A stretch of DNA of 31,539 bases from Pseudomonadota bacterium (GTDB lineage Bacteria > Pseudomonadota > Gammaproteobacteria > Xanthomonadales > Xanthomonadaceae): the NCBI GenBank assembly GCA_023461075.1, contig JAEWNY010000116.1, positions 1 through 31,539 on the forward strand. Reading direction: 5' to 3'. Shown piece by piece: positions 1-7,634 of the stretch. The stretch's first letter is position 1; every line of letters starts with the position of its first letter. The notes under the pieces are model-generated. The model ran no database searches. It was not told the origin of the DNA and saw only the letters and a list, made by a program, of their open reading frames with translations. Both the position numbers and the translations under genes were made by a program.

Positions 1-116
1 CCGGCGCCGATCCTGTATTTGCCTTACCAGCGTTAAACCCTGTAACCCACTGTTTTAGAAGGAAAAACAGGCGCGTGATAGCGTGCGGGCAGCGTGCTGC
101 GTTGAGGCTTGATTTT

Positions 117-135
117 TTGATATCAGATTGATATC
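117..135. promoter_or_regulatory. Operator-like repeat upstream of the SPFH operon
   Basis: The octamer TTGATATC occurs at 117-124 and again at 128-135, exactly 11 bp apart. The same bases also read as an inverted repeat, GATATCA (119-125) and TGATATC (129-135). The element sits about 27 bp before the first start codon in an AT-rich patch that stands out from the GC-rich surroundings. Ribbon-helix-helix repressors of the Arc family bind half-sites spaced about one helical turn, and the operon encodes such a protein. Autoregulation through this site is therefore a reasonable inference. No clear sigma-70 hexamers are visible. Further upstream (50-70) is a short AT-rich inverted repeat, CTGTTTT/AAAACAG, of unknown meaning. 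Confidence 0.45.
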
Positions 136-161
136 TTTACTTCGAACCCTCGGAGCCCACC

Positions 162-1022
162 ATGAAAGAGAAAGCCATCCGTTCCTTCCCCGGCGTACCG
201 GTCCTCATCGTGCTCTTCCTCGCCGTGCTTGCCGGGGGCTGGTTGGCCCTGGTCGGGATCGGCAGCAGCATCGCCCTGATCGTCGCCGGCATGCTGACCG
301 CCCTGCTCGCGCTGTTCATGATGATCGGCCTGTACATGGTCGAGCCGAACCAGGCCGCAGTCCTCAGCTTCTTCGGCAAGTACGTCGGCACCGCCAAGGA
401 CAACGGCCTGCGCTGGAACAATCCCTTCTACGCCAAGCGCAAAGTGTCGATGCGCGTGCGCAACTTCGAGAGCGGCAAGCTCAAGGTCAACGAGCTGGAC
501 GGCTCGCCGATCGAGATCGCCGCGGTGATCGTCTGGCAGGTGATCGATGCCTCCGAGGCGGTCTACAACGTCGACGATTTCGAGAGCTTCGTGCAGATCC
601 AATCGGAGGCCGCGTTGCGTTCGATGGCCACCAGCTATCCCTACGACCAGCACGAGGAAGGCCAGTTCGCCCTGCGCAGCCACGCCGCCGAGATTTCCGA
701 GCACCTGCAGAAGGAACTGGCCGAGCGCCTCAACGATGCCGGCGTCGCGGTGCTGGATGCGCGCATCAGCCACCTCGCCTACGCGCCGGAAATCGCCCAG
801 GCGATGCTGCAGCGCCAGCAGGCCAACGCGATCATCGCCGCGCGCACGCGGATCGTCGCCGGCGCGGTCGGCATGGTCGAGATGGCGTTGGCCGAATTGC
901 AGAAGAACGGCGTCGTCCAGCTCGACGAGGAGCGCAAGGCGCAAATGGTCAGCAATCTTTTGGTGGTGTTGTGCGGTGAACGCGCGACCCAGCCGATCGT
1001 CAACGCCGGGACGCTGTATTGA
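162..1022 (+). CDS. SPFH/band-7 domain membrane protein
   Basis: This is a 286-residue membrane-anchored SPFH (stomatin/prohibitin/flotillin/HflK-C) protein. Two hydrophobic segments (about residues 10-32 and 34-58) precede a typical SPFH core with the motifs VEPNQAAVLSFFGKY and GLRWNNPF. The later part is rich in Glu/Ala/Gln, as in the coiled region that drives oligomerisation. Family members form membrane-bound ring or cage assemblies and scaffold membrane microdomains; no specific partner can be read here. GGAG at 152-155 lies 6 bases before the ATG, supporting the start. The stop overlaps the next ATG by one base (TGATG), so this is the first gene of a tightly coupled operon. The family call is secure; the cellular role is unknown. 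Confidence 0.9.
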   Translation: MKEKAIRSFPGVPVLIVLFLAVLAGGWLALVGIGSSIALIVAGMLTALLALFMMIGLYMVEPNQAAVLSFFGKYVGTAKDNGLRWNNPFYAKRKVSMRVRNFESGKLKVNELDGSPIEIAAVIVWQVIDASEAVYNVDDFESFVQIQSEAALRSMATSYPYDQHEEGQFALRSHAAEISEHLQKELAERLNDAGVAVLDARISHLAYAPEIAQAMLQRQQANAIIAARTRIVAGAVGMVEMALAELQKNGVVQLDEERKAQMVSNLLVVLCGERATQPIVNAGTLY

Positions 1023-1312
1023 TGGAAGGCCTCGCGCCCGTGCTGCTGGCCATCGCCGGGCTGCCGGCGGTGGCGATCGCCGCCTGGTTGGCGCGCGATG
1101 AACGCCCTGCCTCGCGCGGGTTGGCGGTGCGGATGGCGCTGGTCGGCATCGTCATCCTGCTCGGCGCACTCGGCGTACATTGGGCCGGCGATGACGGCAG
1201 CCGTGTACTCAAGGTCGTGCTGGCGATGGCGCTGCTGGTCAACGCGCTGGCACTGTCGATGTGGTGGCATGTGCGCTCGCACAACTCGCGCACTCGGAAC
1301 GATCGCGCGTGA
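1022..1312 (+). CDS. Small membrane protein, three predicted TM segments
   Basis: This is a 96-residue hydrophobic protein that I do not recognise as a named family. Three hydrophobic stretches are visible, about residues 4-22, 36-54 and 63-81, followed by a short basic tail ending in an Arg/Asn-rich sequence. The ATG at 1022 overlaps the stop of the SPFH gene by one base. A TTG three bases earlier is possible but less likely. The end overlaps the GTG of the next gene, so translation is probably coupled on both sides. Its position directly after an SPFH protein suggests a membrane partner or subunit, which is inference only. Confidence 0.75.
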   Translation: MEGLAPVLLAIAGLPAVAIAAWLARDERPASRGLAVRMALVGIVILLGALGVHWAGDDGSRVLKVVLAMALLVNALALSMWWHVRSHNSRTRNDRA

Positions 1313-1497
1313 GCGAGAAGAAGGCGTATCCGCTGCGGATCAATGCCGCGATCCTGGCCGAAGTCCAACGCTGGGCCGACGACGAACTTCGCAGCATCAA
1401 TGCCCAGATCGAATACGCCCTGCGCGATGCGCTGCGCCGCGCCGGTCGGCTGAAAGCACCCGAAACACCCACCCCGAACGAGGACGACGCGCCATGA
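1309..1497 (+). CDS. Arc-family ribbon-helix-helix DNA-binding protein
   Basis: This is a 62-residue protein starting at GTG 1309, which overlaps the previous stop by four bases (GTGA). The segment KKAYPLRINAAILAEVQRWA followed by SINAQIEYALRDALRR has the beta-strand, helix, helix pattern of Arc/MetJ-type ribbon-helix-helix proteins. It includes the typical PLRI strand that enters the DNA major groove and the S-x-N-x-x-I start of the second helix. Such proteins act as dimers or tetramers and usually repress their own operon. The 11-bp-phased repeat at 117-135 is the obvious candidate target. No adjacent toxin-like gene is seen, so an antitoxin role is not supported. Confidence 0.8.
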   Translation: MSEKKAYPLRINAAILAEVQRWADDELRSINAQIEYALRDALRRAGRLKAPETPTPNEDDAP

Positions 1498-1673
1498 GCG
1501 AACGCTGGGAATACAAGGTCATCGATGTCACCCCGCAGATCGCCGGACGACCCGGCGAAAAAGTGGAAGAAACGCTCAACCAGATGGGCCGCGAAGGCTG
1601 GGAGCTGGTGTCCGCCTTGCGCGCCTCGTTGCTGGAACCCACCCGCCTCTACCTGAAGCGCCGCAAGGCCTGA
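1494..1673 (+). CDS. DUF4177 domain protein (first copy)
   Basis: This is a 59-residue protein starting at ATG 1494 and overlapping the preceding stop by four bases. The pattern RWEYKVIDV, then EETLNQMGREGWELVS, then LYLKRRKA is the hallmark of DUF4177: an N-terminal WEYK strand, a helix ending in GxxGWELVS, and a final strand with a basic end. The family is widespread and uncharacterised, and no catalytic residues are apparent. A second member of the same family follows 18 bases downstream, suggesting local duplication and perhaps a heteromeric pair. I cannot assign a function. Confidence 0.8.
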   Translation: MSERWEYKVIDVTPQIAGRPGEKVEETLNQMGREGWELVSALRASLLEPTRLYLKRRKA

Positions 1674-1691
1674 ACGCAAGGAGCATCGAAC

Positions 1692-1874
1692 ATGAGCACG
1701 CGCTGGGAATACCACATCCTCAACATGCCCACCAATCTCTGGGGCAGTGTCAACGAGAAGAAACTGGCCGAGCAGTTCGCCCAACTCGGCCGCCAGGGCT
1801 GGGAGCTGGTCAGTTTCAACGCCAACCCGATGACCGGCACGCCGCTGGCCATCTTCAAGCGCCCGGGGGCATGA
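1692..1874 (+). CDS. DUF4177 domain protein (second copy)
   Basis: This is a 60-residue protein with the same layout as its neighbour: RWEYHILNM at the N-terminus, then EKKLAEQFAQLGRQGWELVS, then LAIFKRPGA. AAGGAG at 1678-1683 lies 8 bases before the ATG, a strong ribosome site. The two copies share the WEY and QxGxxGWELVS landmarks but differ elsewhere, so the duplication is not recent. The next gene begins one base after this stop. Function is unknown. The conserved pairing inside an SPFH operon is the main clue to a joint role. Confidence 0.8.
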   Translation: MSTRWEYHILNMPTNLWGSVNEKKLAEQFAQLGRQGWELVSFNANPMTGTPLAIFKRPGA

Positions 1875-1875
1875 G

Positions 1876-3177
1876 ATGCGCCGCCTCACACTTGCCATGT
1901 TGATGGCGATGACGGCGATGACCGCGCACGCGCAGGTCGCGCCCGATGCCGCCCGCGCCACCGCCACGAAGCTGCTCGACCACCTCGACCGCGGCGAATT
2001 CGCCCAGGCCGAGGCGATGTTCGATGACGCGATGCGCGCGGCCGTGCCGCAGGCAACGCTGGGCCAGGTCTGGAAATCGCTGCCGGCCGCCGGCAGCCGC
2101 GGCGACACGAAGCTGCGTGCGGATGGCGATACACAAGTGACCCAGACCCTGCTCACCCGCGCCGATGCGCGCTTCATCGCCACCGTTGCCATTGCCGCCG
2201 ATGGCCGCGTCTCCGGCCTGCTGGTGCAGCCTGCGCCGGTCGCCGCACCGGTCGCACCCGTACCTGCCGATGCCGCGTATGCCGAACGCGACGCGCAAGT
2301 GGGTGATCGCGAACGCGCCCTGCCCGCCACCCTCGCCATGCCCAAGGGCGACGGCCCCTTCCCCGCCGTGGTACTGGTGCATGGCTCCGGCCCCAACGAC
2401 CGCGATGAAACCATCGGTGCCAACCGGCCCTTCCTCGACATCGCCCGCGGCCTGGCCGCGCAGGGCATTGCGGTGTTGCGCTACGACAAGCGCACCCAGG
2501 CGCGCCCGCAGGACTATGCCGATGGCCAAGTGACCATCGACAACGAAACCACCGATGACGCCGTTTTCGCAGTGCAGGCCCTGCGCGCAATGCCCGGCAT
2601 CGACTCGCAGCGTATCTACGTACTTGGTCACAGCCAGGGCGGGATGATGGCCCCGCGCATTGGCCAGCGAGATCCGCGCATCGCGGGGTTGATCCTCCTC
2701 GCCGCGCCGGCACGCAACCTGCTCGACATCCTGATCGAACAGAACGATCGCATCCTCACGATGCAGGGCCAGCGCCAGAGCACCGCCGGCATTGCGCACA
2801 TGGATGCGCTCACGGCACAGGTCGCGGCGATCCGCGGCACGGGCGACGTGGCCAAGACCGGCACGCCGATGGACCAGCCGGCCAGCTACTGGCGAACGGT
2901 GGATGCGGTTGATCCGCTCGCCGAAGCGCGCAAGGCGCCACAGCCGATACTGATCCTGCATGGCGGCCATGACATCCAGGTGGTCGATGCGGACTGGCAG
3001 GCCTGGCAACGCGCATTCGGTGCCGACCGGCGGGTCACGTTGAAAGCCTATCCGAACCTCAACCACCTCGGCATCGAAAGCGCGGCGGGCGCGGGGCTGG
3101 ACAGCTACCAGCAACCCGGCCGCGTCGATGCGACGTTGATCGATGACATGGCCCGTTGGATCAAGGCACGGCCATGA
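1876..3177 (+). CDS. Exported alpha/beta hydrolase with N-terminal DUF3887-like domain
   Basis: This is a 433-residue protein with a signal peptide (residues 1-20, ending AHAQ), so it is likely periplasmic. Residues about 25-115 look like a DUF3887-type domain (LDHLDRGEFAQAEAMFDDAM), which often precedes hydrolases of this group. The hydrolase domain (about 145-433) has an oxyanion-side VLVHGSGPNDRDET motif, the nucleophile elbow GHSQGG with Ser253, an acid Asp366 in HGGHDIQV, and His397 in NLNHLG. It is therefore probably an active serine esterase or peptidase-like hydrolase; the substrate cannot be told. It starts one base after the preceding stop, and its end overlaps the next ATG by four bases. 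Confidence 0.85.
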   Translation: MRRLTLAMLMAMTAMTAHAQVAPDAARATATKLLDHLDRGEFAQAEAMFDDAMRAAVPQATLGQVWKSLPAAGSRGDTKLRADGDTQVTQTLLTRADARFIATVAIAADGRVSGLLVQPAPVAAPVAPVPADAAYAERDAQVGDRERALPATLAMPKGDGPFPAVVLVHGSGPNDRDETIGANRPFLDIARGLAAQGIAVLRYDKRTQARPQDYADGQVTIDNETTDDAVFAVQALRAMPGIDSQRIYVLGHSQGGMMAPRIGQRDPRIAGLILLAAPARNLLDILIEQNDRILTMQGQRQSTAGIAHMDALTAQVAAIRGTGDVAKTGTPMDQPASYWRTVDAVDPLAEARKAPQPILILHGGHDIQVVDADWQAWQRAFGADRRVTLKAYPNLNHLGIESAAGAGLDSYQQPGRVDATLIDDMARWIKARP

Positions 3178-3701
3178 GCACGAAGCGCGATTTCGCGGTC
3201 ATCCCGCCGGACATGCGGATGGCGGCGATCGTCATCGGCATCACCGTGCTGGTATGCATGGGCGCGATCGTGGTGACGTGGTCGGAGCTGGTGGCAAGCC
3301 GCGGTCTCTGGTGGGTGGTCGCGCTCGCCTTGATTGCGCCCGCGATGATCGTTGCGGCGGTGATGCGGCGACGGGTGCGGATCGAGGATGGCGTCCTGCA
3401 TGATGTGGCGGGCCTCAACCAGACCCGCGTCCCGCTATCGGAACTGGCGCCGGATGACGCACGCATCGTCGACCTCGAAACCCATCCTGAGCTGCGGCCG
3501 GGCATCAAGACGTTCGGTACCGCGATGCCCGGTTACCAGGCCGGTCATTTCCGCCAAGTCGGGGGTGGCAAGGTCTTCGCGCTGGTGACCGACAGGCGCA
3601 AGGTGCTGGCATTGCGCGAGAACGGCGGCCGCCTGCTGCTGCTCAGCCTGGCGCAGCCACACGCCCTGCTCGACGCGTTGTCACGCCGTCCGCGCGCTTG
3701 A
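3174..3701 (+). CDS. Membrane-anchored bacterial PH-like domain protein
   Basis: This is a 175-residue protein starting at ATG 3174 in the ATGA overlap with the hydrolase stop. Two hydrophobic segments (about residues 17-36 and 45-65) are followed by MRRRVRIEDGVLHDVAG and a strand-rich C-terminal half. That half contains FGTAMPGYQAGHF and VFALVTDRRKVLALRE, a pattern seen in the bPH_6-type bacterial pleckstrin-homology fold. The PH assignment rests on pattern only. It is the last gene of the tightly joined run that began at 162. No clear hairpin terminator is visible before the next gene at 3731. Confidence 0.65.
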   Translation: MSTKRDFAVIPPDMRMAAIVIGITVLVCMGAIVVTWSELVASRGLWWVVALALIAPAMIVAAVMRRRVRIEDGVLHDVAGLNQTRVPLSELAPDDARIVDLETHPELRPGIKTFGTAMPGYQAGHFRQVGGGKVFALVTDRRKVLALRENGGRLLLLSLAQPHALLDALSRRPRA

Positions 3702-3730
3702 TGCCGCGGCGCATCGGATAACCTTTGTCC

Positions 3731-4546
3731 ATGCATCCGCGCGCCCGATTGTTGCTCAACAGCGCCCACATCGAACTGTGGCCGGCCTGGTTGCTGCGTG
3801 CGCGCGGCAATGCCGACGCGCGACTGATCGCACGCACGCGTTGGGTGATGCGGCGCAAGTCGGACGGACGCTACCTGGCCGCGCTTTCCCATCATGGCGA
3901 TGTCACCGCGATGAGCCATCGCCTTGACCACGAGCCCGGTCTTGCCGAAGCGCTGCACTGGCGCGGGCACCGCGGTTTCAAACGTGCGGCGGCCAGCCAC
4001 CCGCCACTCGACTTGCCGATGCATGCGCTCGATGCCCGCCTGCAGCAACTCGGGTTGGACGCAGCGGACTACGCCGAACGCAGCGGACTTGTCCGCATCA
4101 ATGAGCCCGATTGGCTGGCGTTGGCCGGCTTCGACCGCTGGCGTCGCCCGCTCTGGCTACGCGATGACGCCGCGCGGGCCTGGACGCGCATGCAGTCGAC
4201 GGCACTGGCCGATGGCATCGTGCTCGACGCGATTTCCGGCTACCGCAGCCATGCCTACCAACTCGGCATCTTCGAGCGCAAGCGCGCGCGCGGCCAGTCC
4301 GTCGATGACATCCTCTCCGTCAATGCCGCCCCGGGTTTCTCCGAACACCATTCGGGCAAGGTGCTCGACATCGGCACCGCGGATGAACCACCGGCCGAGG
4401 AAAGTTTCGAGGCGACCCCGGCTTTCGACTGGCTGACTCGCCATGCCGGCGAGCATGGCTTCGTCATGAGTTATCCGCGCGACAATCCGCACGGCATCGT
4501 CTACGAACCGTGGCACTGGCGCTACCGCGGCATCGCCGCGGATTGA
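3731..4546 (+). CDS. M15-family D-Ala-D-Ala carboxypeptidase (VanY-like)
   Basis: This is a 271-residue protein whose C-terminal half (about 150-271) matches the VanY/M15B zinc peptidase fold. It has SGYRSHAYQ, the zinc and active-site motif SEHHSGKVLDIG (His206 and Asp213 as metal ligands), and EPWHWRYRG with catalytic Glu259 and ligand His262. Family enzymes trim D-alanine from peptidoglycan stem peptides. The N-terminal 100 residues are not recognised. I see no signal peptide, so export is uncertain. ATG 3731 is chosen; a TTG six bases earlier is the alternative. The gene meets the convergent glycosylase gene with no gap. Confidence 0.85.
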   Translation: MHPRARLLLNSAHIELWPAWLLRARGNADARLIARTRWVMRRKSDGRYLAALSHHGDVTAMSHRLDHEPGLAEALHWRGHRGFKRAAASHPPLDLPMHALDARLQQLGLDAADYAERSGLVRINEPDWLALAGFDRWRRPLWLRDDAARAWTRMQSTALADGIVLDAISGYRSHAYQLGIFERKRARGQSVDDILSVNAAPGFSEHHSGKVLDIGTADEPPAEESFEATPAFDWLTRHAGEHGFVMSYPRDNPHGIVYEPWHWRYRGIAAD

Positions 4547-5245
4547 TCAATCCTGCGAGCGTTGGGTCGGCGTCTTCGCGGCGGGTGCGGTCTTGCTGCG
4601 CATATCCGCGATGCGCCACAGGTAGAAGCTGGCCTGGGTGCGAAATGGCGTCCACTTCGCACCGCGTGCGGCCGCCTCCCTGGGTGTCGGCATCGCATCA
4701 AGCCTGTCCAGCACCTGGATGCCCTTGCGGATACCGAGGTCGTCCACCGGCAGTACGTCGGCACGTCCGAGCCGCGACATCAGCATCATCTCCACCGTCC
4801 AGCGGCCGATGCCGCGCACCGGCACCAGCGCATCGATGATCGATTGCTCGCACAGCCACGGCAGCTGCGCCACCGTCGGGATTTCGCCATCGGCCTCGCG
4901 TCGCCCCAGGTCGCGCAGGGCCAGCACCTTGTTGCCGGAAACACCACAGGCGCGAAGGGTCGCATCATCGACCCTCCCGAGCGTGTCGCAATGCAGCCGC
5001 GTGCTGCCGATCGCCACCTCCACCCGCTTGACGATGGTCGCCGCCGCCTTGCCGGAAAGCTGTTGGTAGAGGATGGCGCGGGCCAGCGCGTCGGCGGGAT
5101 CGAAGCGGCCGCGCCATTGTTTCTGCGCAGCGATCGGCCCGATGCGCTCGATCCAGCGCGCCAGCCGGCGGTCGCGCCGCGCCAGATACTCATCGGCCGC
5201 GACGGTATCGAAGCCGCGCGGATGGCGCGTCTTCAGCGCCGCCAT
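4547..5245 (-). CDS. DNA-3-methyladenine glycosylase, AlkA-like HhH-GPD family
   Basis: This is a 232-residue base-excision repair glycosylase of the HhH-GPD superfamily. The core shows AILYQQLSGKAAATIVKR, the helix-hairpin-helix segment VRGIGRWTVEMMLM, and the catalytic loop LPVDDLGIRKG, in which Asp169 aligns with the catalytic aspartate of AlkA. Such enzymes remove alkylated purines, leaving an abasic site. The protein lacks the N-terminal domain of E. coli AlkA and has the length of the shorter AlkA/Mag1-type enzymes. Its start overlaps the end of the DUF423 gene by 13 bp, so the two are probably co-transcribed. Confidence 0.85.
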   Translation of the reverse strand: MAALKTRHPRGFDTVAADEYLARRDRRLARWIERIGPIAAQKQWRGRFDPADALARAILYQQLSGKAAATIVKRVEVAIGSTRLHCDTLGRVDDATLRACGVSGNKVLALRDLGRREADGEIPTVAQLPWLCEQSIIDALVPVRGIGRWTVEMMLMSRLGRADVLPVDDLGIRKGIQVLDRLDAMPTPREAAARGAKWTPFRTQASFYLWRIADMRSKTAPAAKTPTQRSQD

Positions 5246-5622
5246 TGGCCGATCGCGTGCAATACCCAGCCGCCGATCAGCAACAGGCCGCCCACCGGCG
5301 CAAGCGCGGTCGACGTGCCGAGCAGGTGGCCAGCGATGACGCTGCCGCTGAACAACAACGTGCCGATTAGGATCGCCAGAAGTCCCAGCAGCGCCATCCG
5401 GCGCACCGCCAGCGGCGCCAACGCCGCCAGCGCAATGCCGTGCACCAGCGCAAACAGGCAGGCGTTGAACAACTTGCCGCGTGCATCGACATCGACGCCA
5501 CCGGCATGGGCGGAGTACGCCGCCAGCGCCACCGCGATGCCCGCCAGCAGGGAACCCGCCGCGGCCAGCCAGAAGCGCTTGCGCATCTGCCGCTCGTTCA
5601 AGGGTGCACGCATCGGGGTCAT
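5233..5622 (-). CDS. DUF423 family small integral membrane protein
   Basis: This is a 129-residue protein with four hydrophobic segments, about residues 17-37, 50-70, 74-92 and 100-122. Its landmarks are FWLAAAGSLLAGIAVALAAYSAHA near the start and LFNACLFALVHGIAL in the middle, typical of the DUF423 (YgdD/YwdK-like) family, whose function is unknown. A GAGG ribosome site stands just before the ATG at 5622, supporting this start over the internal Met at residue 13. It overlaps the downstream glycosylase gene. Confidence 0.8.
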   Translation of the reverse strand: MTPMRAPLNERQMRKRFWLAAAGSLLAGIAVALAAYSAHAGGVDVDARGKLFNACLFALVHGIALAALAPLAVRRMALLGLLAILIGTLLFSGSVIAGHLLGTSTALAPVGGLLLIGGWVLHAIGQWRR

Positions 5623-5653
5623 GCCGGTCCTCTTCGTCTTCCTGAAAACACGA

Positions 5654-5674
5654 ACGCCGCGGGGTGCGCGGCGT
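5654..5674 (-). terminator. Possible terminator after the SRPBCC gene
   Basis: A 7-bp stem, ACGCCGC/GCGGCGT, with a 7-base loop lies between the SRPBCC stop (5705) and the DUF423 start (5622). Read on the minus strand it is followed by TCGTGTTTTC, a weak U-rich tail. It could be a weak Rho-independent terminator or only an attenuating hairpin. Confidence 0.35.
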
Positions 5675-5704
5675 CGTGGGTGTCGATCGAACGGTCGGTG
5701 TGTC

Positions 5705-6778
5705 TTACTTCACCGGCCAGTAGATCTCGAACGTGCCGTTCTCGGTGAACGCCGGGGCGATGCCGCCGGTGTAGACCTCGTACGGGCGGTCGACCACTTC
5801 GTAGCCGCGCACCGCAGCCCAGGCGCGCACCGCGTTGCGCATCACATCGAGTTCGGCGAAGTAGCCGGTGAACTGGCCGCGCGCGGCGCGACGATCGGGG
5901 TTCAGCGCGTACTTCACCGGGCCCTGCGTGGTCACCGTCAACGCCGGGCCGGCCGCGCCGGTGGCACCGGTCTTGCGGACGACTTGCACGACGTCGAAGT
6001 TGTAGGTTTCGCGGCCCAGCTCGTTGGTGATGATGCGCACCGGACCCACGGCTTCCATCCCGTTGCCGGCCATCGTGCGGCGGATCCATTCCAGGTTGGA
6101 ATTGATCGCGCCCTGGATCGCGCCATCCTCGCGCTTGATCGCGCCCGAATTCACGAACAGCACGTGCTCGGCCGGGATGTTGACCATCTCGAGGTTGGTC
6201 AGGCGGCTGTTGGCGATGCCGTAATCCTGGTTCGGGATGCCGGCCAGGAGGTTGGTCAGGCGCGACAGGCTGATCTTGATGTCCTCGCCCATGTAGCTGT
6301 TGACGTACAGCCCGGCGAAGCGACCCAGCAGGTTGAACCCGTAATCGACGTCGTAGGTCTGGGTGACCTGGACGTTGCGGTTGTTGCGGCCGGTCGGGGT
6401 CAGGGTGATGGTGGAGCGCTTGTTGGTGCCGAAATCTTCATTGTCGATGGCGAAGCTCACCTTGCTCTTCGGGGTCGACTCGGTGATCGTCCAGCTGCCG
6501 CTGCCGATGGCCTTTTCCTGGGAGACGTATTCGATCTTGGCGCCCTTGCCTTCGGCCGGGCCCGACGTCTTCAACTGCACGGCCGGATCACGCGCGGGGA
6601 TCGCGTTCCAGTCGCGGAAGCGGCCGAAGCTGTTGATCACGTCGAACACGATGGTCTGCCTGCGGTTGGTTTCCACCGACTCGGAGACATGACGCTTGGT
6701 CGGCAGCACCAGCGACACGATCAGGAACAGCGCGGCGACGATCGCCAGGGAAATCAGGATCTCGATCAAACGGGTCAT
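5705..6778 (-). CDS. Membrane-anchored SRPBCC (START-like) family protein
   Basis: This is a 357-residue protein with one N-terminal hydrophobic helix (about residues 4-24). A SRPBCC/polyketide-cyclase-like region follows (about 35-180), recognisable from ETNRRQTIVFDVINSFGRFRDWN and the matching C-terminal helix VNSYMGEDIKISLSRL. The second half (about 195-357) has the pattern of a GyrI-like effector-binding domain, ending YEVYTGGIAPAFTENGTFE. The ATG at 6778 has GGAG nine bases upstream, which favours it over a TTG 15 bases earlier. A role in binding a hydrophobic ligand at the membrane is plausible, but no ligand can be named. The SRPBCC call is fairly firm; the second domain is less so. 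Confidence 0.75.
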   Translation of the reverse strand: MTRLIEILISLAIVAALFLIVSLVLPTKRHVSESVETNRRQTIVFDVINSFGRFRDWNAIPARDPAVQLKTSGPAEGKGAKIEYVSQEKAIGSGSWTITESTPKSKVSFAIDNEDFGTNKRSTITLTPTGRNNRNVQVTQTYDVDYGFNLLGRFAGLYVNSYMGEDIKISLSRLTNLLAGIPNQDYGIANSRLTNLEMVNIPAEHVLFVNSGAIKREDGAIQGAINSNLEWIRRTMAGNGMEAVGPVRIITNELGRETYNFDVVQVVRKTGATGAAGPALTVTTQGPVKYALNPDRRAARGQFTGYFAELDVMRNAVRAWAAVRGYEVVDRPYEVYTGGIAPAFTENGTFEIYWPVK

Positions 6779-6992
6779 TCGGGGATTCTCCAAGGCGGCA
6801 CGGAGCCGTCGCGGGGTCGCGGATTCGCAATCCTAACAAAGACCGGGCGGCCGACGCGAGATGCCGGCGAGGAAAAACATTGGCCCGGCCGGATCGTGAA
6901 CGCGTGGATTCACGCCCGGCTCAGCCCACGGGGATGCGCGCAGTCGTGGAAGTCGGGCACCGCGCGCTGCGCCGGGCCGGACATCCTCCCGC

Positions 6993-7634
6993 TCAGACCA
7001 GCTGCAGCTCGAAGGCCTTCAGCACCGCACGGGTGCGGTCGCGAACGCCGAGTTTGGAGAGAATGCTGGAGACGTGGTTCTTGATGGTGCCCTCGGCCAC
7101 GCCCAGCGAATTGGCGATCTCCTTGTTGGAGAAGCCGCCGGACATCAGCCGCAGGATCTCGGTCTCGCGTTCAGTCAGCGGGTCCGGGCGCTCCAGGCTG
7201 ACGAAGGCGTTCTGCATGTGCTCCAGGCCCGAAAGCAGGCGCTGGGTCACTGCCGGCTGGACCAGCGAGCCGCCGGCCGCCACGGTCTGGATCGCACCGA
7301 CCAGCTGCTCCAGCGAGACATCCTTCAGCAGGTAGCCACGTGCACCGGCCTTGAGCCCGGCCAGCACCAGCTGGTCGTCGTCGAAGGTGGTGAGGATGAT
7401 GGTCGGCGGCAGCTGGTTGCTGCGCGAGAGCGCCTGCAGCGCCTCCAGGCCGGACATCACCGGCATCCGCATGTCCATCAGGACCACGTCGGGCGCGACT
7501 TCGGGAATGCGCGCGATCGCCTCGCGGCCATCGGCGGCCTCGGCCACCACCTCGATGTCGTCGGCCAATGCCAGCAAGGAGCGCACGCCCTGCCGCACCA
7601 GCGTCTGGTCATCGACCAGGAATACCTTGATCAT
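6993..7634 (-). CDS. NarL/FixJ-family response regulator
   Basis: This is a 213-residue two-component regulator. The receiver (about 1-120) shows FLVDDQ, the phosphoacceptor Asp54 in VVLMDMRMP, a TTFDD switch segment and the conserved Lys in LLKD. A LuxR-type helix-turn-helix follows (about 152-206), with LTERETEILRLMSGG and SNKEIANSLGVAEGTIKNHV. Its start overlaps the stop of the upstream kinase by four bases (ATGA), so the kinase-regulator pair is translationally coupled. The closest known logic is the DesK/DesR type, in which a multi-pass kinase senses the membrane state. The targets are unknown, and no transporter or other effector is adjacent on the same strand. Confidence 0.93.
   Translation of the reverse strand: MIKVFLVDDQTLVRQGVRSLLALADDIEVVAEAADGREAIARIPEVAPDVVLMDMRMPVMSGLEALQALSRSNQLPPTIILTTFDDDQLVLAGLKAGARGYLLKDVSLEQLVGAIQTVAAGGSLVQPAVTQRLLSGLEHMQNAFVSLERPDPLTERETEILRLMSGGFSNKEIANSLGVAEGTIKNHVSSILSKLGVRDRTRAVLKAFELQLV

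Noticed and set aside
4562..7084. Very long plus-strand open frame (840 codons) across the glycosylase, DUF423 and SRPBCC genes
   Set aside because: It is the antisense of three recognisable minus-strand genes and is rich in Arg, His and Asp with no domain. Long antisense frames are expected at this GC content.
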